Shown here piece by piece: positions 18,098 through 26,208 of a stretch of DNA of 43,299 bases. This stretch comes from CAZCCV01 sp964497515 (GTDB lineage Bacteria; Armatimonadota; UBA5829; DTLH01). Made by a program: the position numbers and the translations under genes. Each line of letters begins with the position of its first letter. Within the stretch, counting starts at the first letter, position 1. The DNA lies in the NCBI GenBank assembly GCA_964497515.1, contig CAZCCV010000021.1, positions 1 through 43,299 of the forward strand, read 5' to 3'. The notes beneath the pieces were generated by a model. The model saw nothing but the letters and a program-made list of their open reading frames with translations, was not told where the DNA came from and searched no databases.

Positions 18098-19615
18098 ATG
18101 AGCCCGTTAGCTAAGTCTGCTCCGTCGACCATGGTGGGTCTCGACATCGGTTCTGATCTGATCAAAATCGCCGAAGCGAAACTCGTCAAGGACGGTATCC
18201 AAATCACCGGACTCGGGATATGCCCGACACCTCCCGGCACGATAGAGAACAGTATAATCGTTGACCCACAGGGTCTTGGTGCTGCTATTAAGCAGTTGAT
18301 GAAAGACTCTGGGATTAAGACGAGAGCTGTTGTCAGTTGTATGTCTGGTCAGTCCTCTGTAGTAGTGAGGGTGATCGAGGTGCCCCGGATGACCTCTGGC
18401 GAGTTGAAAGAGACAATGAAGTGGGAAGTAGAAAGGCACGTTCCATTCTCACCCACGGACATTCAGATGGACTTTCAGCCCATCGAAAAGCCGAACACCC
18501 CGCCAGACTCACCAAATATGGAAGTCCTGCTTGCAGTAGCACAGCAGGAAGCCGTTGATGGTCTTGTAAAGACAATGTTTGCTGCTGGCCTGGATCCGAA
18601 GGCTATAGATGTGCAAGCACTGGCGATAAGCCGACCACTGATCGATATGCCGAATGGCAACCTGCCTCACGTCGTAGGAGTAGTCAACATTGGTTCGTAT
18701 ACAACCGACGTTGGCGTGTATGAGGGTGGACTGCTTACCTTCCCTGGACCACCGCTTCCGATAGCTGGAGTGAACTTAACGAGAGCTATAAGCGAAGCGC
18801 TCGGTGTTCCGATGGATGAAGCAGAGATGCTCAAAAAAGAATATGCAGAGGTTGATCTGACGGCGATGCAGGCTGGATACACCGACGACGGCACTATGTA
18901 CGATATGGATGGTGCGCCGGATCAGGGTTTCGATCAGGGGCCAATGCCATTGGGTGATTCTGAGCAGCAGCCCGCAGATGACTATTCGGCGTTCGAGTTT
19001 GATTCGACTCCTATGCCACCTGCTGCACCGGAGACACCACAATCCGATATTTCTGGAGAGGATGTCTTCGACCTGGGTGGCGGACAGGCTGCACAGCAGG
19101 ACTTCACACCGATGTTCGACCTAGATGATCCATCGGCAGCACCTGCGAGTGCTCCCGATTTTGATTTCGACTTTGGTGGAGATGAGCCTGCAGCCGATAC
19201 AAATGGTACGCCGACAGAGCAGGATGCAACGCAACCTGCAGAAGATCAATCACCTTTCGAGAGTTTTGACGCTGCGCCGACTCCAAATGTACCCGTTGAC
19301 GATATGAGATCGCGGGTTATTGGTGCGATCTCGCCAGTGTTGATGGAACTAGCAATGGAAGTCCGACGCTCTCTCGATTATTATTCGACCAGATATCAGA
19401 TGCGGCCCGAGCAGATGTTCCTCTGTGGCGGCACCGCACGGATGCGAAACCTGGACCAATTCCTTGCCAATGAGCTGGGGATCCCTGTTCAGGTGGCAGA
19501 CCCAATGATGAACCTTACCATTCAGTGTCCGAAGTACACTCCGCAGTATCTGCAGGATATTTCACCGCTGTTCCCGGTAAGTATAGGTCTGGCGATCAGG
19601 GAGATGTTGGAATAG
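18098..19615 (+). CDS. pilM: Type IV pilus assembly protein PilM
   Basis: A 505-residue cytoplasmic actin/FtsA-like ATPase-fold protein that docks to the PilN N-terminus at the inner membrane. Motifs: VGLDIGSDLIKIAEAK (about 13-28, phosphate 1), VEVPRMTSGELKETMKWE-like segment, NIGSYTTDVGVYEGG (about 198-212, phosphate 2), and FLCGGTARMRNLDQFL (about 449-464, adenosine motif). PilM is usually about 350 residues. The excess is an acidic, Gln/Pro/Asp-rich, probably disordered insert at about residues 262-400, including a DFDFDFGGDE stretch. The core on both sides is intact. The SD is weak, and a good promoter lies upstream. The order M-N-O-P-Q matches other type IV pilus systems. Confidence 0.93.
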   Translation: MSPLAKSAPSTMVGLDIGSDLIKIAEAKLVKDGIQITGLGICPTPPGTIENSIIVDPQGLGAAIKQLMKDSGIKTRAVVSCMSGQSSVVVRVIEVPRMTSGELKETMKWEVERHVPFSPTDIQMDFQPIEKPNTPPDSPNMEVLLAVAQQEAVDGLVKTMFAAGLDPKAIDVQALAISRPLIDMPNGNLPHVVGVVNIGSYTTDVGVYEGGLLTFPGPPLPIAGVNLTRAISEALGVPMDEAEMLKKEYAEVDLTAMQAGYTDDGTMYDMDGAPDQGFDQGPMPLGDSEQQPADDYSAFEFDSTPMPPAAPETPQSDISGEDVFDLGGGQAAQQDFTPMFDLDDPSAAPASAPDFDFDFGGDEPAADTNGTPTEQDATQPAEDQSPFESFDAAPTPNVPVDDMRSRVIGAISPVLMELAMEVRRSLDYYSTRYQMRPEQMFLCGGTARMRNLDQFLANELGIPVQVADPMMNLTIQCPKYTPQYLQDISPLFPVSIGLAIREMLE

Positions 19616-19678
19616 CAAGCGATAGTCGGCGTAGAAGCCGAGCAATTCGCTCCAACCTGAGGAGTCGTTAAAGCTGAT

Positions 19679-20716
19679 ATGATAAAGATAAACCTACTGC
19701 CGGCCAATATATTTACGGCAAGAACAATCAAGCGACTCATAGCGTTGTTTGCAGTGGTCTTGGTTCTGATCGTGGCTGCTGGATTCTTGTATAAGAGCTC
19801 GATTGACAAGCAGACTGCGGAACTTAAGGCACAATATGACGTAGCTGCAAGGCTGCTGGCAGAAAAACAGAGTGCCGATCAGGAGACTGGAAACCTTCAG
19901 GCTGCAAATGCAACAACGACAGCACGTGTTGAGTTCTTCCAAGCTGTTGAGGACTATAATCTGAAGTATCCTGCTCTGTTTGAGGCGGTAGCCAGGATGA
20001 CTTACAGAAAAGTCTACTACACCAGCCTTACACCAGTGAACAACGGTACGGGGCTTACTATGACAGCATATGCACCGTCGCTCACAGATGCTGGCAGATA
20101 TTTGCTGAATATGTATCGTGGTCACGCCACATTCAGTGCGGTATCGATATCCGGAGTTCCGGGTTTCCCGGCGGGAGATGCGGGTGCTGCAGGAAGCGGA
20201 ATGCCTGCCCCAAGTATGGGCCCAACTACAATGCCGACTAGCATGCCTACCCCTGCCCCAATTTCATCTACGGGCAGTTCAGGCGGGTTCGGCACTATGC
20301 CCACGCCTATCGTTGGTCCCCCACCCGGATGGTCACCCTCTGTGGTAGCAACCCCTGAAGTTCAGGCTCCCGGAATGCCAACTCCTGGTATAGGCATTGG
20401 CGCAGGCGGCGGTGGTGGCTACGGTGGCGGTAGTTACGGTGGCGGCGGCTACGGTGGACTCGATGCTATTACGCAAGGACTAATGAGAGGTGCCGAAACA
20501 CGCAAAGGCTTGCACTTTAGCGTAACGGTTGTGTTGAAGAACCCACTTGTTCCGCCAACACCTGCTGGAGCCGTGGCTCAAGATATGTCAGGTGGAATGG
20601 GTATGGGACTCGGTCTGCCTCAGCAAGGCGCAGCACCTGCCGCCCCAGTTGCTCCAGGTGGTGGCGACGATGATGCGGGCGGTGGCCTCGGAAAAAGTGG
20701 AGGAGACGGGGAGTAG
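19679..20716 (+). CDS. pilN: Type IV pilus assembly protein PilN (extended)
   Basis: A 345-residue inner-membrane protein. It opens with MIKINLLP, the conserved PilM-binding motif of PilN. A transmembrane helix lies at about residues 20-42 and a coiled coil at about 45-85, followed by a small periplasmic domain. PilN is normally about 180-200 residues. Here the periplasmic domain is followed by a Gly/Pro/Met/Ser-rich stretch (about 160-260, with GGGGYGGGSYGGGGYGG-type sequence), then a conserved-looking strand (KGLHFSVTVVLKNPL, about 278-292) and a second Gly/Ala/Pro tail. The low-complexity segment therefore looks inserted within the domain. The best SD (GAGGAG) is unusually far, about 15 bases, from the ATG. 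Confidence 0.88.
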   Translation: MIKINLLPANIFTARTIKRLIALFAVVLVLIVAAGFLYKSSIDKQTAELKAQYDVAARLLAEKQSADQETGNLQAANATTTARVEFFQAVEDYNLKYPALFEAVARMTYRKVYYTSLTPVNNGTGLTMTAYAPSLTDAGRYLLNMYRGHATFSAVSISGVPGFPAGDAGAAGSGMPAPSMGPTTMPTSMPTPAPISSTGSSGGFGTMPTPIVGPPPGWSPSVVATPEVQAPGMPTPGIGIGAGGGGGYGGGSYGGGGYGGLDAITQGLMRGAETRKGLHFSVTVVLKNPLVPPTPAGAVAQDMSGGMGMGLGLPQQGAAPAAPVAPGGGDDDAGGGLGKSGGDGE

Positions 20717-20728
20717 CCCGGAACTGAT

Positions 20729-21481
20729 ATGAATAAGCTGAAACCAATTCACATTACCATTATCGGAACCGTGGTTTGCTTAATAGCTGCTGTAGCCCTG
20801 TTCTTCTTGTTGATCAAACCCGCCAACGAAGCTAGAGATAAACAGAATGCGGAACTGTCGAGTACTATCGACCAGGGCGGGACGGAACAGGCGGTTCTTG
20901 ATGCTCAGCAGAAGCTGGCGCAGATGAAGATCAAAGTCGCGCAGGATCAGGCTGAACTCACAAGGTGGATGAAAGCCAAGATGCCAAACATCAGCCTTGA
21001 TGACCCGGCAAGAGGTATGCTTGCGATATGGCAAGAGTATTCAGAGACTCTCGGTCCGCTGCTTATCGGTTGGATAGGCGGTAAGGATAAGACTAACGTG
21101 CACTTGGCGTCCGGATTATCGATTTCAGCTCCAAGCAGCGATCCCACGGCATACGCACAGTATATTGAGGGATCTGCACCGCTTACAATCAACATAGGCA
21201 AGGTTAAGATTGAAGGCGATTACTCGTCGATAATGAAGCACCTTCGCAAATGGAACGATTGTAACCGATTGTGCCTGATTAATGAGCCTGCTATTTCTGG
21301 AACCAGTCCTAACCTGTCGTGTGAGTACACGCTTACAGTTTATATTTATCCGGTTACTGCATATAGAGCCGAGAATCTCCCACCTATTGCTGCAGCTGCA
21401 GCCGGTGCTAGCGGAGACGGCTCAATGGTGGGCGGTATGCCAGGTACTGGAATGCCGGGAATGCCAACACCGGGTATGTGA
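20729..21481 (+). CDS. pilO: Type IV pilus assembly protein PilO
   Basis: A 250-residue inner-membrane protein that pairs with PilN to form the periplasmic alignment complex. It has a short cytoplasmic N-terminus, one transmembrane helix (about residues 9-29), a coiled coil (about 32-80) and an alpha/beta ferredoxin-like domain (about 90-222, with ITINIGKVKIEGDYSSIMKHL, a typical PilO strand-helix). The C-terminal 28 residues are Gly/Met/Pro-rich (GMPGTGMPGMPTPGM). It starts 12 bases after pilN and precedes the PilP-like gene by 19 bases. Sequence conservation in PilO is low, so the call rests on topology and operon position. Confidence 0.85.
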   Translation: MNKLKPIHITIIGTVVCLIAAVALFFLLIKPANEARDKQNAELSSTIDQGGTEQAVLDAQQKLAQMKIKVAQDQAELTRWMKAKMPNISLDDPARGMLAIWQEYSETLGPLLIGWIGGKDKTNVHLASGLSISAPSSDPTAYAQYIEGSAPLTINIGKVKIEGDYSSIMKHLRKWNDCNRLCLINEPAISGTSPNLSCEYTLTVYIYPVTAYRAENLPPIAAAAAGASGDGSMVGGMPGTGMPGMPTPGM

Positions 21482-21500
21482 TAGGCAGGAGATACTAAAT

Positions 21501-22337
21501 ATGCAGTGGCTACAAGATAAAAAGAATTTGCCATATGTTATAGGCGGCGGAGCTCTGATAGTTGTCATAGCGGTCGTGCTGTTCTTCGTGTTGAAGGGTG
21601 GCGGTAACTCGGGCGCTTCTGACATGAGCGCTGAAGCTCCTCAAACAGCACAAATGGATGGAGCAGTACAGCCGGGAATGCCCGGAGCCGAGCAGCCTAT
21701 GCCAATGCCTGGAGGTCCGGCGCCTGCTTACCCAGATCCGTCCGCTGGAATGCCCGGCATGCCAGGTATGCCAGGTATGGATACCGGAGCTGGTGCTCAG
21801 GCCGTTGATATCGCAGAAGCGGACGATCCGATTGAGCTTTGGAAATCTGATCCGTTTAGTCCGGATATTGAGCCTAAGGCCAAGAAGGTCAAGATAGTGA
21901 AACGTATAGATGATCTTCCAATGGCACTGCCAGGGCTGATCTTTCCGCCGGCACCGCCTAAGAATCCCGTCGGCACTGACGACTGGCCTGCCCCACAGCC
22001 TCCTAGAAGGCTTGCTGGGATTATGCACGGCGACAGGGTGAGTGCGCTGATTCAGACTTCAGCATCGAACTTTGAAGTTGTTCGGCCAGGACAGAGACTC
22101 AGCGACGGGTCGGCGGTAGTAGAGCGAATCGAAAGAGACCGTGTAGTACTTAGAACAACCGATAGCAGACCGAGCAGGTTTGATCTCAAGTTGGCTGCCT
22201 CGGTTGTACAGTTAGAATCCCCTGCCGGTGGAGTGTCCGGAGGAGGACTTCCAGGAGCTGGTAGCGTTCCTGGTATGCCGATGCCAGGTGGGCGTCGAAC
22301 AAGCAGTTCGTTTGCAACAGACGGACGACCTATGTGA
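21501..22337 (+). CDS. PilP-like pilus assembly protein
   Basis: A 278-residue protein. The start at 21501 is chosen because AGGAGA lies 9-10 bases upstream and the N-terminus then has an immediate membrane helix (about residues 11-30) with no overlap of pilO; the open frame extends further upstream but that part overlaps pilO. After the helix comes a Met/Pro/Gly-rich linker (about 40-95, with GMPGMPGMPGM), then a small beta domain (about 165-240: RRLAGIMHGDRVSALIQ, VVRPGQRLSDGSAVVERI, RVVLRT) resembling the PilP/GspC homology-region domain that binds the secretin N-domain. PilP is normally a lipoprotein; here no lipobox is seen and a helix anchors it. Position between pilO and pilQ supports the call. 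Confidence 0.78.
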   Translation: MQWLQDKKNLPYVIGGGALIVVIAVVLFFVLKGGGNSGASDMSAEAPQTAQMDGAVQPGMPGAEQPMPMPGGPAPAYPDPSAGMPGMPGMPGMDTGAGAQAVDIAEADDPIELWKSDPFSPDIEPKAKKVKIVKRIDDLPMALPGLIFPPAPPKNPVGTDDWPAPQPPRRLAGIMHGDRVSALIQTSASNFEVVRPGQRLSDGSAVVERIERDRVVLRTTDSRPSRFDLKLAASVVQLESPAGGVSGGGLPGAGSVPGMPMPGGRRTSSSFATDGRPM

Positions 22338-22430
22338 TGTTCGAGGAACTCTAAGCCGGGTATCGAAGAAAGTGTATCGATTCCCTAGCGATGTTCCACA
22401 CTTATGACGATTTCTCAGGAGGCGTCAAGG

Positions 22431-23156
22431 ATGAATAGATCAATAATGATTGCAGTTACAGTTGTGCTGGTCGTCCTGCTAAGCGGACTAGCAGCATGGA
22501 GTCAAGGAGACAAGAAAGAACTCCCGGTTACGCTTGAACTGAAAGACGTGCCGATCCGGGCGGCTTTGGACTCTCTGTTTATGGGCAGAGGGCTGAACTT
22601 TGTGATGGACCAGAGCGTTCTGGGTACCGTTAGCAGCGTTAGCCTGAGAGATGTCTCCTTTGAACAAGCACTCAAGGTGCTGTTGAAAGCGGTTGATCCG
22701 CCCCTCGTTTACCGCAAGGATGGGGATGTCTATCTGATCTCGGTGAAGAAAGAGGCTCCCGTGGATCTCACACCCGGGCCGACCGATTTGGATCTGAGTC
22801 TGCTGGACAAGCCAATCGAGAGCGAGGACATTAAGATGGAGAAGATCGCATTGAACTTCTTGGACGCGTATGATCTTAAGTCTCTTATCGAGGGCAATGA
22901 CATCCGCGGCAGCCAGGGGGCAGGTGGCTTCGGTGGCGGCTTTAGCGGTGGCGGCTTCGGCAGCAGTATGGGCGGCTTTGGCGGCAGCAGTTTTGGCAGC
23001 GGCTTCGGCGGCAGTATGGGCGGCTTCGGCGGCGGCTTCGGCAGCAGTATGGGCGGCTTTGGCGGCAGCAGTTTTGGCAGCGGCTTCGGCAGCAGCTACG
23101 GCGGCAGCAGCTATGGCGGCATCGGCGGCAACAGAGGCCGAATCGGTGGTTTTTAG
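22431..23156 (+). CDS. Secreted STN/secretin-N0-domain protein with Gly-Ser-Phe repeats
   Basis: A 241-residue exported protein. AGGAGG ends 8 bases before the ATG at 22431; the signal peptide is MNRSIMIAVTVVLVVLLSG... to AWSQG. Residues ~32-100 form an STN/secretin N0-like domain (VTLELKDVPIRAALDSLF, VSLRDVSFEQALKVLLKAV, YRKDGDVYLISV), the same fold as the start of the adjacent PilQ (MLDVRDARLTDVVQLL). Residues ~160-241 are almost only Gly, Ser, Phe and Met in GGFGSSMGGFGGSSFG-type repeats. There is no secretin pore domain. It lies between the PilP-like gene and pilQ, 52 bases before the latter, so it is probably an accessory part of the pilus secretin. Its role is unknown. Confidence 0.82.
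   Translation: MNRSIMIAVTVVLVVLLSGLAAWSQGDKKELPVTLELKDVPIRAALDSLFMGRGLNFVMDQSVLGTVSSVSLRDVSFEQALKVLLKAVDPPLVYRKDGDVYLISVKKEAPVDLTPGPTDLDLSLLDKPIESEDIKMEKIALNFLDAYDLKSLIEGNDIRGSQGAGGFGGGFSGGGFGSSMGGFGGSSFGSGFGGSMGGFGGGFGSSMGGFGGSSFGSGFGSSYGGSSYGGIGGNRGRIGGF
22950..23090 (+). repeat. Exact 60-bp direct repeat, 81-bp period
   Basis: Copies at 22950-23009 and 23031-23090 are identical over 60 bases and start 81 bases apart (27 codons), so the reading frame is kept. They encode the Gly-Ser-Phe-Met repeats at the end of the STN-domain protein. Such repeats can expand or contract by slippage or recombination. Confidence 0.85.
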
Positions 23157-23208
23157 AAAGGCTTGGGATTAGTAAATAATGCTTCTGCCTTACCGGAGGA
23201 GGATGAAT

Positions 23209-24882
23209 ATGACATATGAGCTAAGGTGGGGACGCAGTCGGAGTATGCTTCGACTTGCGGTTATCGGCCTCTTGGTCGGTATAATTGCGTGCTCTGCCGC
23301 GATAGCTGATGCTGGCTCTGGACGTGGTATTATGCTCGACGTCCGCGATGCCAGGCTTACGGATGTAGTTCAGTTGCTGATTCAACAAAGCGGTGCCAGC
23401 GTCTCTGTGAATCCTGAAGTAGCTGATAAACGCGTGACAGCCGTCATTTACGACAAACCGCTGGAGCTGGTTCTGGAGCGAGTTGTTAAGGACACGGCTG
23501 GTGTCGACTACTGGAAAACAGATGACGGCACTTACATTATTGGCGGCAAGAGACCTCAACCTGCAGTTGAGCCGATAATTCCCGAGCCCATACCTCAACC
23601 GGTATATGTGGAGAAGGATGTTCAGCCAGTTCGCACAGAGATTATCAAGCTGGTAAACTCCGATCCGCGCGAGTTGCTGATCGCAATGGGGATTATTGAT
23701 CCTCCGTACGATCCGAACGCCACTTTCCTTGGGATGAAAAAAGGCGGCAGACTCGGAATTCTTGACGAGGACAGAGCTGGAACTGGAATCCGATTTAGAA
23801 GATCGGAACCGGCAGGCACGAATTATGACACGGCGCCTCCGGCAATAGATCCGAACACCCTACCCTTCGACGCTGGACGCGCTGCTAACCTGCAGGATGG
23901 TGCTGGCCAGACAAGCAGAGGCTACGGCGGCCCGCTCGTCCCTCCTGGTGGCGCTGCTGGCACCGCTGGCGGCCGGACACCTACGGCACCGGGTGGAGGA
24001 ACAGGATCAACATCCGGAACCGGGTCTGGCACACTCCTTCCGGAAGGCGTTGTGCTTGTTCAGCCGTTCCCGTTCGATAACTCTCTTATCGTCCGCGGAA
24101 CCGATGAAGGCATTGCTGAGTTCAAGGATCTTGTCCACTTGCTGGACGTAGCTCCGAAGCAGATTCAGATTAAAGCTGAGTTCATCGAAGTCAGCACCTC
24201 CGATGTCAAAAGGTTCGGTATCGACTGGAGTCTGGAAAGACTTAACGAAGAGATCAGAACCAACTTCAACCCGGGTGGAAACGTCATTGTTGGACTCACT
24301 ACCGGAAACCTGGCGGCTTCACTCCGCACAGAACTGACCAATACCAGTGGACAGGTTATCAACTCGCCAATCATCTCAACAGTCAACAACGAGCAGGCGA
24401 CAATAGCCATTAGCTCCTACTTCCCCTACTGGACAAGTAGAGCTATTACTACTGGTACAGGAATAGTCCAGACAGAGCAAGAGCTGGGAATGATAACGGT
24501 CTATACAGCTCTGTCAGTCCTGCCAAGGGTTAATGGTGACGGAACAATCACTCTGATTATGGAGCCGCAGGTTCAGGATATGGGACAGATGCACAAGGCA
24601 CCAGACGGCTCGAGTGAAGTGCCAGAGACCAAAGAGCAGTCGCTCGCCTGCAAGCGCAGGGTAATGAACGGTGAGACCATCGTCGTTGGTGGGTTCGTGA
24701 GAAAGAATAGTTCGACGAGTATATCTCAGGTGCCGATACTGGGTAGCCTCCCTCTGATCGGCCCTCTGTTCAGATCGAAATCGACTGCTACCGACGACCG
24801 AGAACTGCTGATCTTCGTAACTCCTACAATCATCGGAGAGAGAGCAGCCGGCAGTTCGATTGGTGTATCGACATATCCATAG
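23209..24882 (+). CDS. pilQ: Type IV pilus secretin PilQ
   Basis: A 557-residue outer-membrane secretin through which the pilus passes. The start at 23209 is 6 bases after GGAGGAGG; the ATG at 23203 abuts the SD. The signal peptide is about residues 1-36. An STN/N0 domain lies at about 42-110 and an N1-like domain near 140-170, followed by a Gly/Pro/Thr-rich linker (about 215-285), another N-type segment (NSLIVRGTDEGIAEFKDLVHLLDV, about 298-322) and the secretin core to the end. Core motifs: ETIVVGGFVRK, VPILGSLPLIGPLFRSK and DRELLIFVTPTII. No pilot lipoprotein or pilB/pilT/pilC gene is present in the window. It is the last gene of the operon; a palindrome and terminator follow. Confidence 0.94.
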   Translation: MTYELRWGRSRSMLRLAVIGLLVGIIACSAAIADAGSGRGIMLDVRDARLTDVVQLLIQQSGASVSVNPEVADKRVTAVIYDKPLELVLERVVKDTAGVDYWKTDDGTYIIGGKRPQPAVEPIIPEPIPQPVYVEKDVQPVRTEIIKLVNSDPRELLIAMGIIDPPYDPNATFLGMKKGGRLGILDEDRAGTGIRFRRSEPAGTNYDTAPPAIDPNTLPFDAGRAANLQDGAGQTSRGYGGPLVPPGGAAGTAGGRTPTAPGGGTGSTSGTGSGTLLPEGVVLVQPFPFDNSLIVRGTDEGIAEFKDLVHLLDVAPKQIQIKAEFIEVSTSDVKRFGIDWSLERLNEEIRTNFNPGGNVIVGLTTGNLAASLRTELTNTSGQVINSPIISTVNNEQATIAISSYFPYWTSRAITTGTGIVQTEQELGMITVYTALSVLPRVNGDGTITLIMEPQVQDMGQMHKAPDGSSEVPETKEQSLACKRRVMNGETIVVGGFVRKNSSTSISQVPILGSLPLIGPLFRSKSTATDDRELLIFVTPTIIGERAAGSSIGVSTYP

Positions 24883-24906
24883 AACTGTCTGTGGCGCAGT
24901 CATGCG

Positions 24907-24957
24907 TCGGTAATACTGCATAATGGGCAGATGTGGCATGCCACATCTGCTTACCGA
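24907..24957. repeat. 24-bp perfect palindrome with flanking inverted arms
   Basis: Positions 24927-24950 are a perfect 24-bp palindrome (left half GCAGATGTGGCA). It is flanked by TCGGTAA (24907-24913) and TTACCGA (24951-24957), which can add a 7-bp outer stem around a 13-base left-side bulge. It lies between pilQ and the aroC terminator. It could be an operator, part of a leader or an extragenic palindrome. Confidence 0.7.
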
Positions 24958-24961
24958 TACG

Positions 24962-24993
24962 ATGGGGGTTGCTACAGTGCAATCCCCATTTTC
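24962..24993 (+). terminator. Intrinsic terminator between pilQ and aroC
   Basis: An 11-bp stem (ATGGGGGTTGC / GCAATCCCCAT, one G-T pair), a 6-base loop, then TTTTCT. It ends about 15 bases before the aroC start codon and directly before its SD (AGGAG), so it may end the pil transcript or act as an attenuator for aroC. Confidence 0.75.
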
Positions 24994-25008
24994 TATCAGG
25001 AGAGATAA

Positions 25009-26151
25009 ATGCTCCGCTTTCTGACTTCAGGCGAATCACACGGTCAAATGCTGGTGGCGATTGTCGAAGGCGCGCCGGCCGGGCTTCCTCTTGTGGCGGA
25101 CGATATCAATCGACAACTAGCCCGACGACAGACAGGGCACGGTCGTGGCGGTAGAATGCAGATCGAGACCGACCGAGTTCAGATACTATCTGGCGTACGA
25201 CACGGCAAGACGCTCGGCGGCCCCATAGCAATGTCTATCCCAAACAAAGACTGGCAGGAATGGACGAAGATAATGGCAGTTGAGCCGATCGATCCTCCAT
25301 CAACCGAACGCGCCGTCTACGTTCCTCGCCCCGGGCATGCAGATCTTGCTGGCGGTATCAAATACGGCCACGAGGATATGCGTAATATTCTGGAGCGAGC
25401 GAGCGGCAGAGAAACAGCCTGTAGAACTGCAGTCGGCGCTGTTGCCAGACGAATTCTTGAAGAGATTGGAGTGAAGCTGGCAGGGCATGTAGTCAATATT
25501 GGAGGGATTCACGCCGAGCGCAAGCAACTGTCTGTGGCAGAGATAACAGAAATTGCTGAAGCGTCACCGGTGCGATGCCTCGATCAATCGGCAGAGAAAT
25601 CGATACTCTCTGCAATAGATGCTGCAAAGTCCGCCGGTGACACGCTAGGAGGTGTCTTCGAAGTCGTGGTTGAAGGTTTACCGATAGGTCTTGGCAGTCA
25701 CGTGCAGTGGGATCGAAAACTCGATGGCCGCCTCGCGCAGTACGTTATGAGTATTCCTGCCATCAAAGGGGTGGAAATTGGCCTCGGTTTTGGAGTTGCC
25801 GAACGCCCCGGATCGAAAGTGCACGATGAAATCGGTTACGAAGGTGACTACGTAAGGTATTCGAACAACGCCGGTGGTCTGGAAGGTGGCATGACCAATG
25901 GTCAGCCGTTGGTAATCCGAGCGGCGATGAAGCCGATTCCGACACTGATTAACCAGTTAAGATCAGTGGATATTCGAACAAAGGAACCAACTCCAGCGCA
26001 TGCGGAAAGATCCGACGTTTGCGCAGTTCCGGCGGCCACGGTAGTAGCAGAAGCAATGGTGGCCATTGCGCTTGCCGACGCTGTTCTTGAGAAGTTTTGC
26101 AGTGACGCAATAGATGAGCTAAAATCCAGTATACGAGCATACAGAAAATAA
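25009..26151 (+). CDS. aroC: Chorismate synthase
   Basis: A 380-residue cytoplasmic enzyme that removes phosphate from 5-enolpyruvylshikimate 3-phosphate to give chorismate, using reduced FMN. Motifs: TSGESHGQMLVAIVEGAPAG (about 6-25), RRQTGHGRGGRMQIETD (about 42-58), LSGVRHGKTLGGPIAM (about 62-77) and DIRTKEPTPAHAERSDVCAV near the C-terminus. Length is normal. The SD AGGAGAG lies 5-6 bases before the ATG. It heads the aroC-aroK-aroB group. The FMN need links it functionally to the riboflavin genes further down the same run. Confidence 0.97.
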   Translation: MLRFLTSGESHGQMLVAIVEGAPAGLPLVADDINRQLARRQTGHGRGGRMQIETDRVQILSGVRHGKTLGGPIAMSIPNKDWQEWTKIMAVEPIDPPSTERAVYVPRPGHADLAGGIKYGHEDMRNILERASGRETACRTAVGAVARRILEEIGVKLAGHVVNIGGIHAERKQLSVAEITEIAEASPVRCLDQSAEKSILSAIDAAKSAGDTLGGVFEVVVEGLPIGLGSHVQWDRKLDGRLAQYVMSIPAIKGVEIGLGFGVAERPGSKVHDEIGYEGDYVRYSNNAGGLEGGMTNGQPLVIRAAMKPIPTLINQLRSVDIRTKEPTPAHAERSDVCAVPAATVVAEAMVAIALADAVLEKFCSDAIDELKSSIRAYRK

Positions 26152-26208
26152 AAGGGAGACATATTCACGGCGGTATCTGGCCATCCGCCTGCGCAGTGTG
26201 GCTAGGAC

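Noticed and set aside
21780..21900. Collagen-like triplet repeat in the PilP-like protein
   Set aside because: GMP triplets occur but only three or four in a row, too few for a collagen helix; treated as a low-complexity linker.
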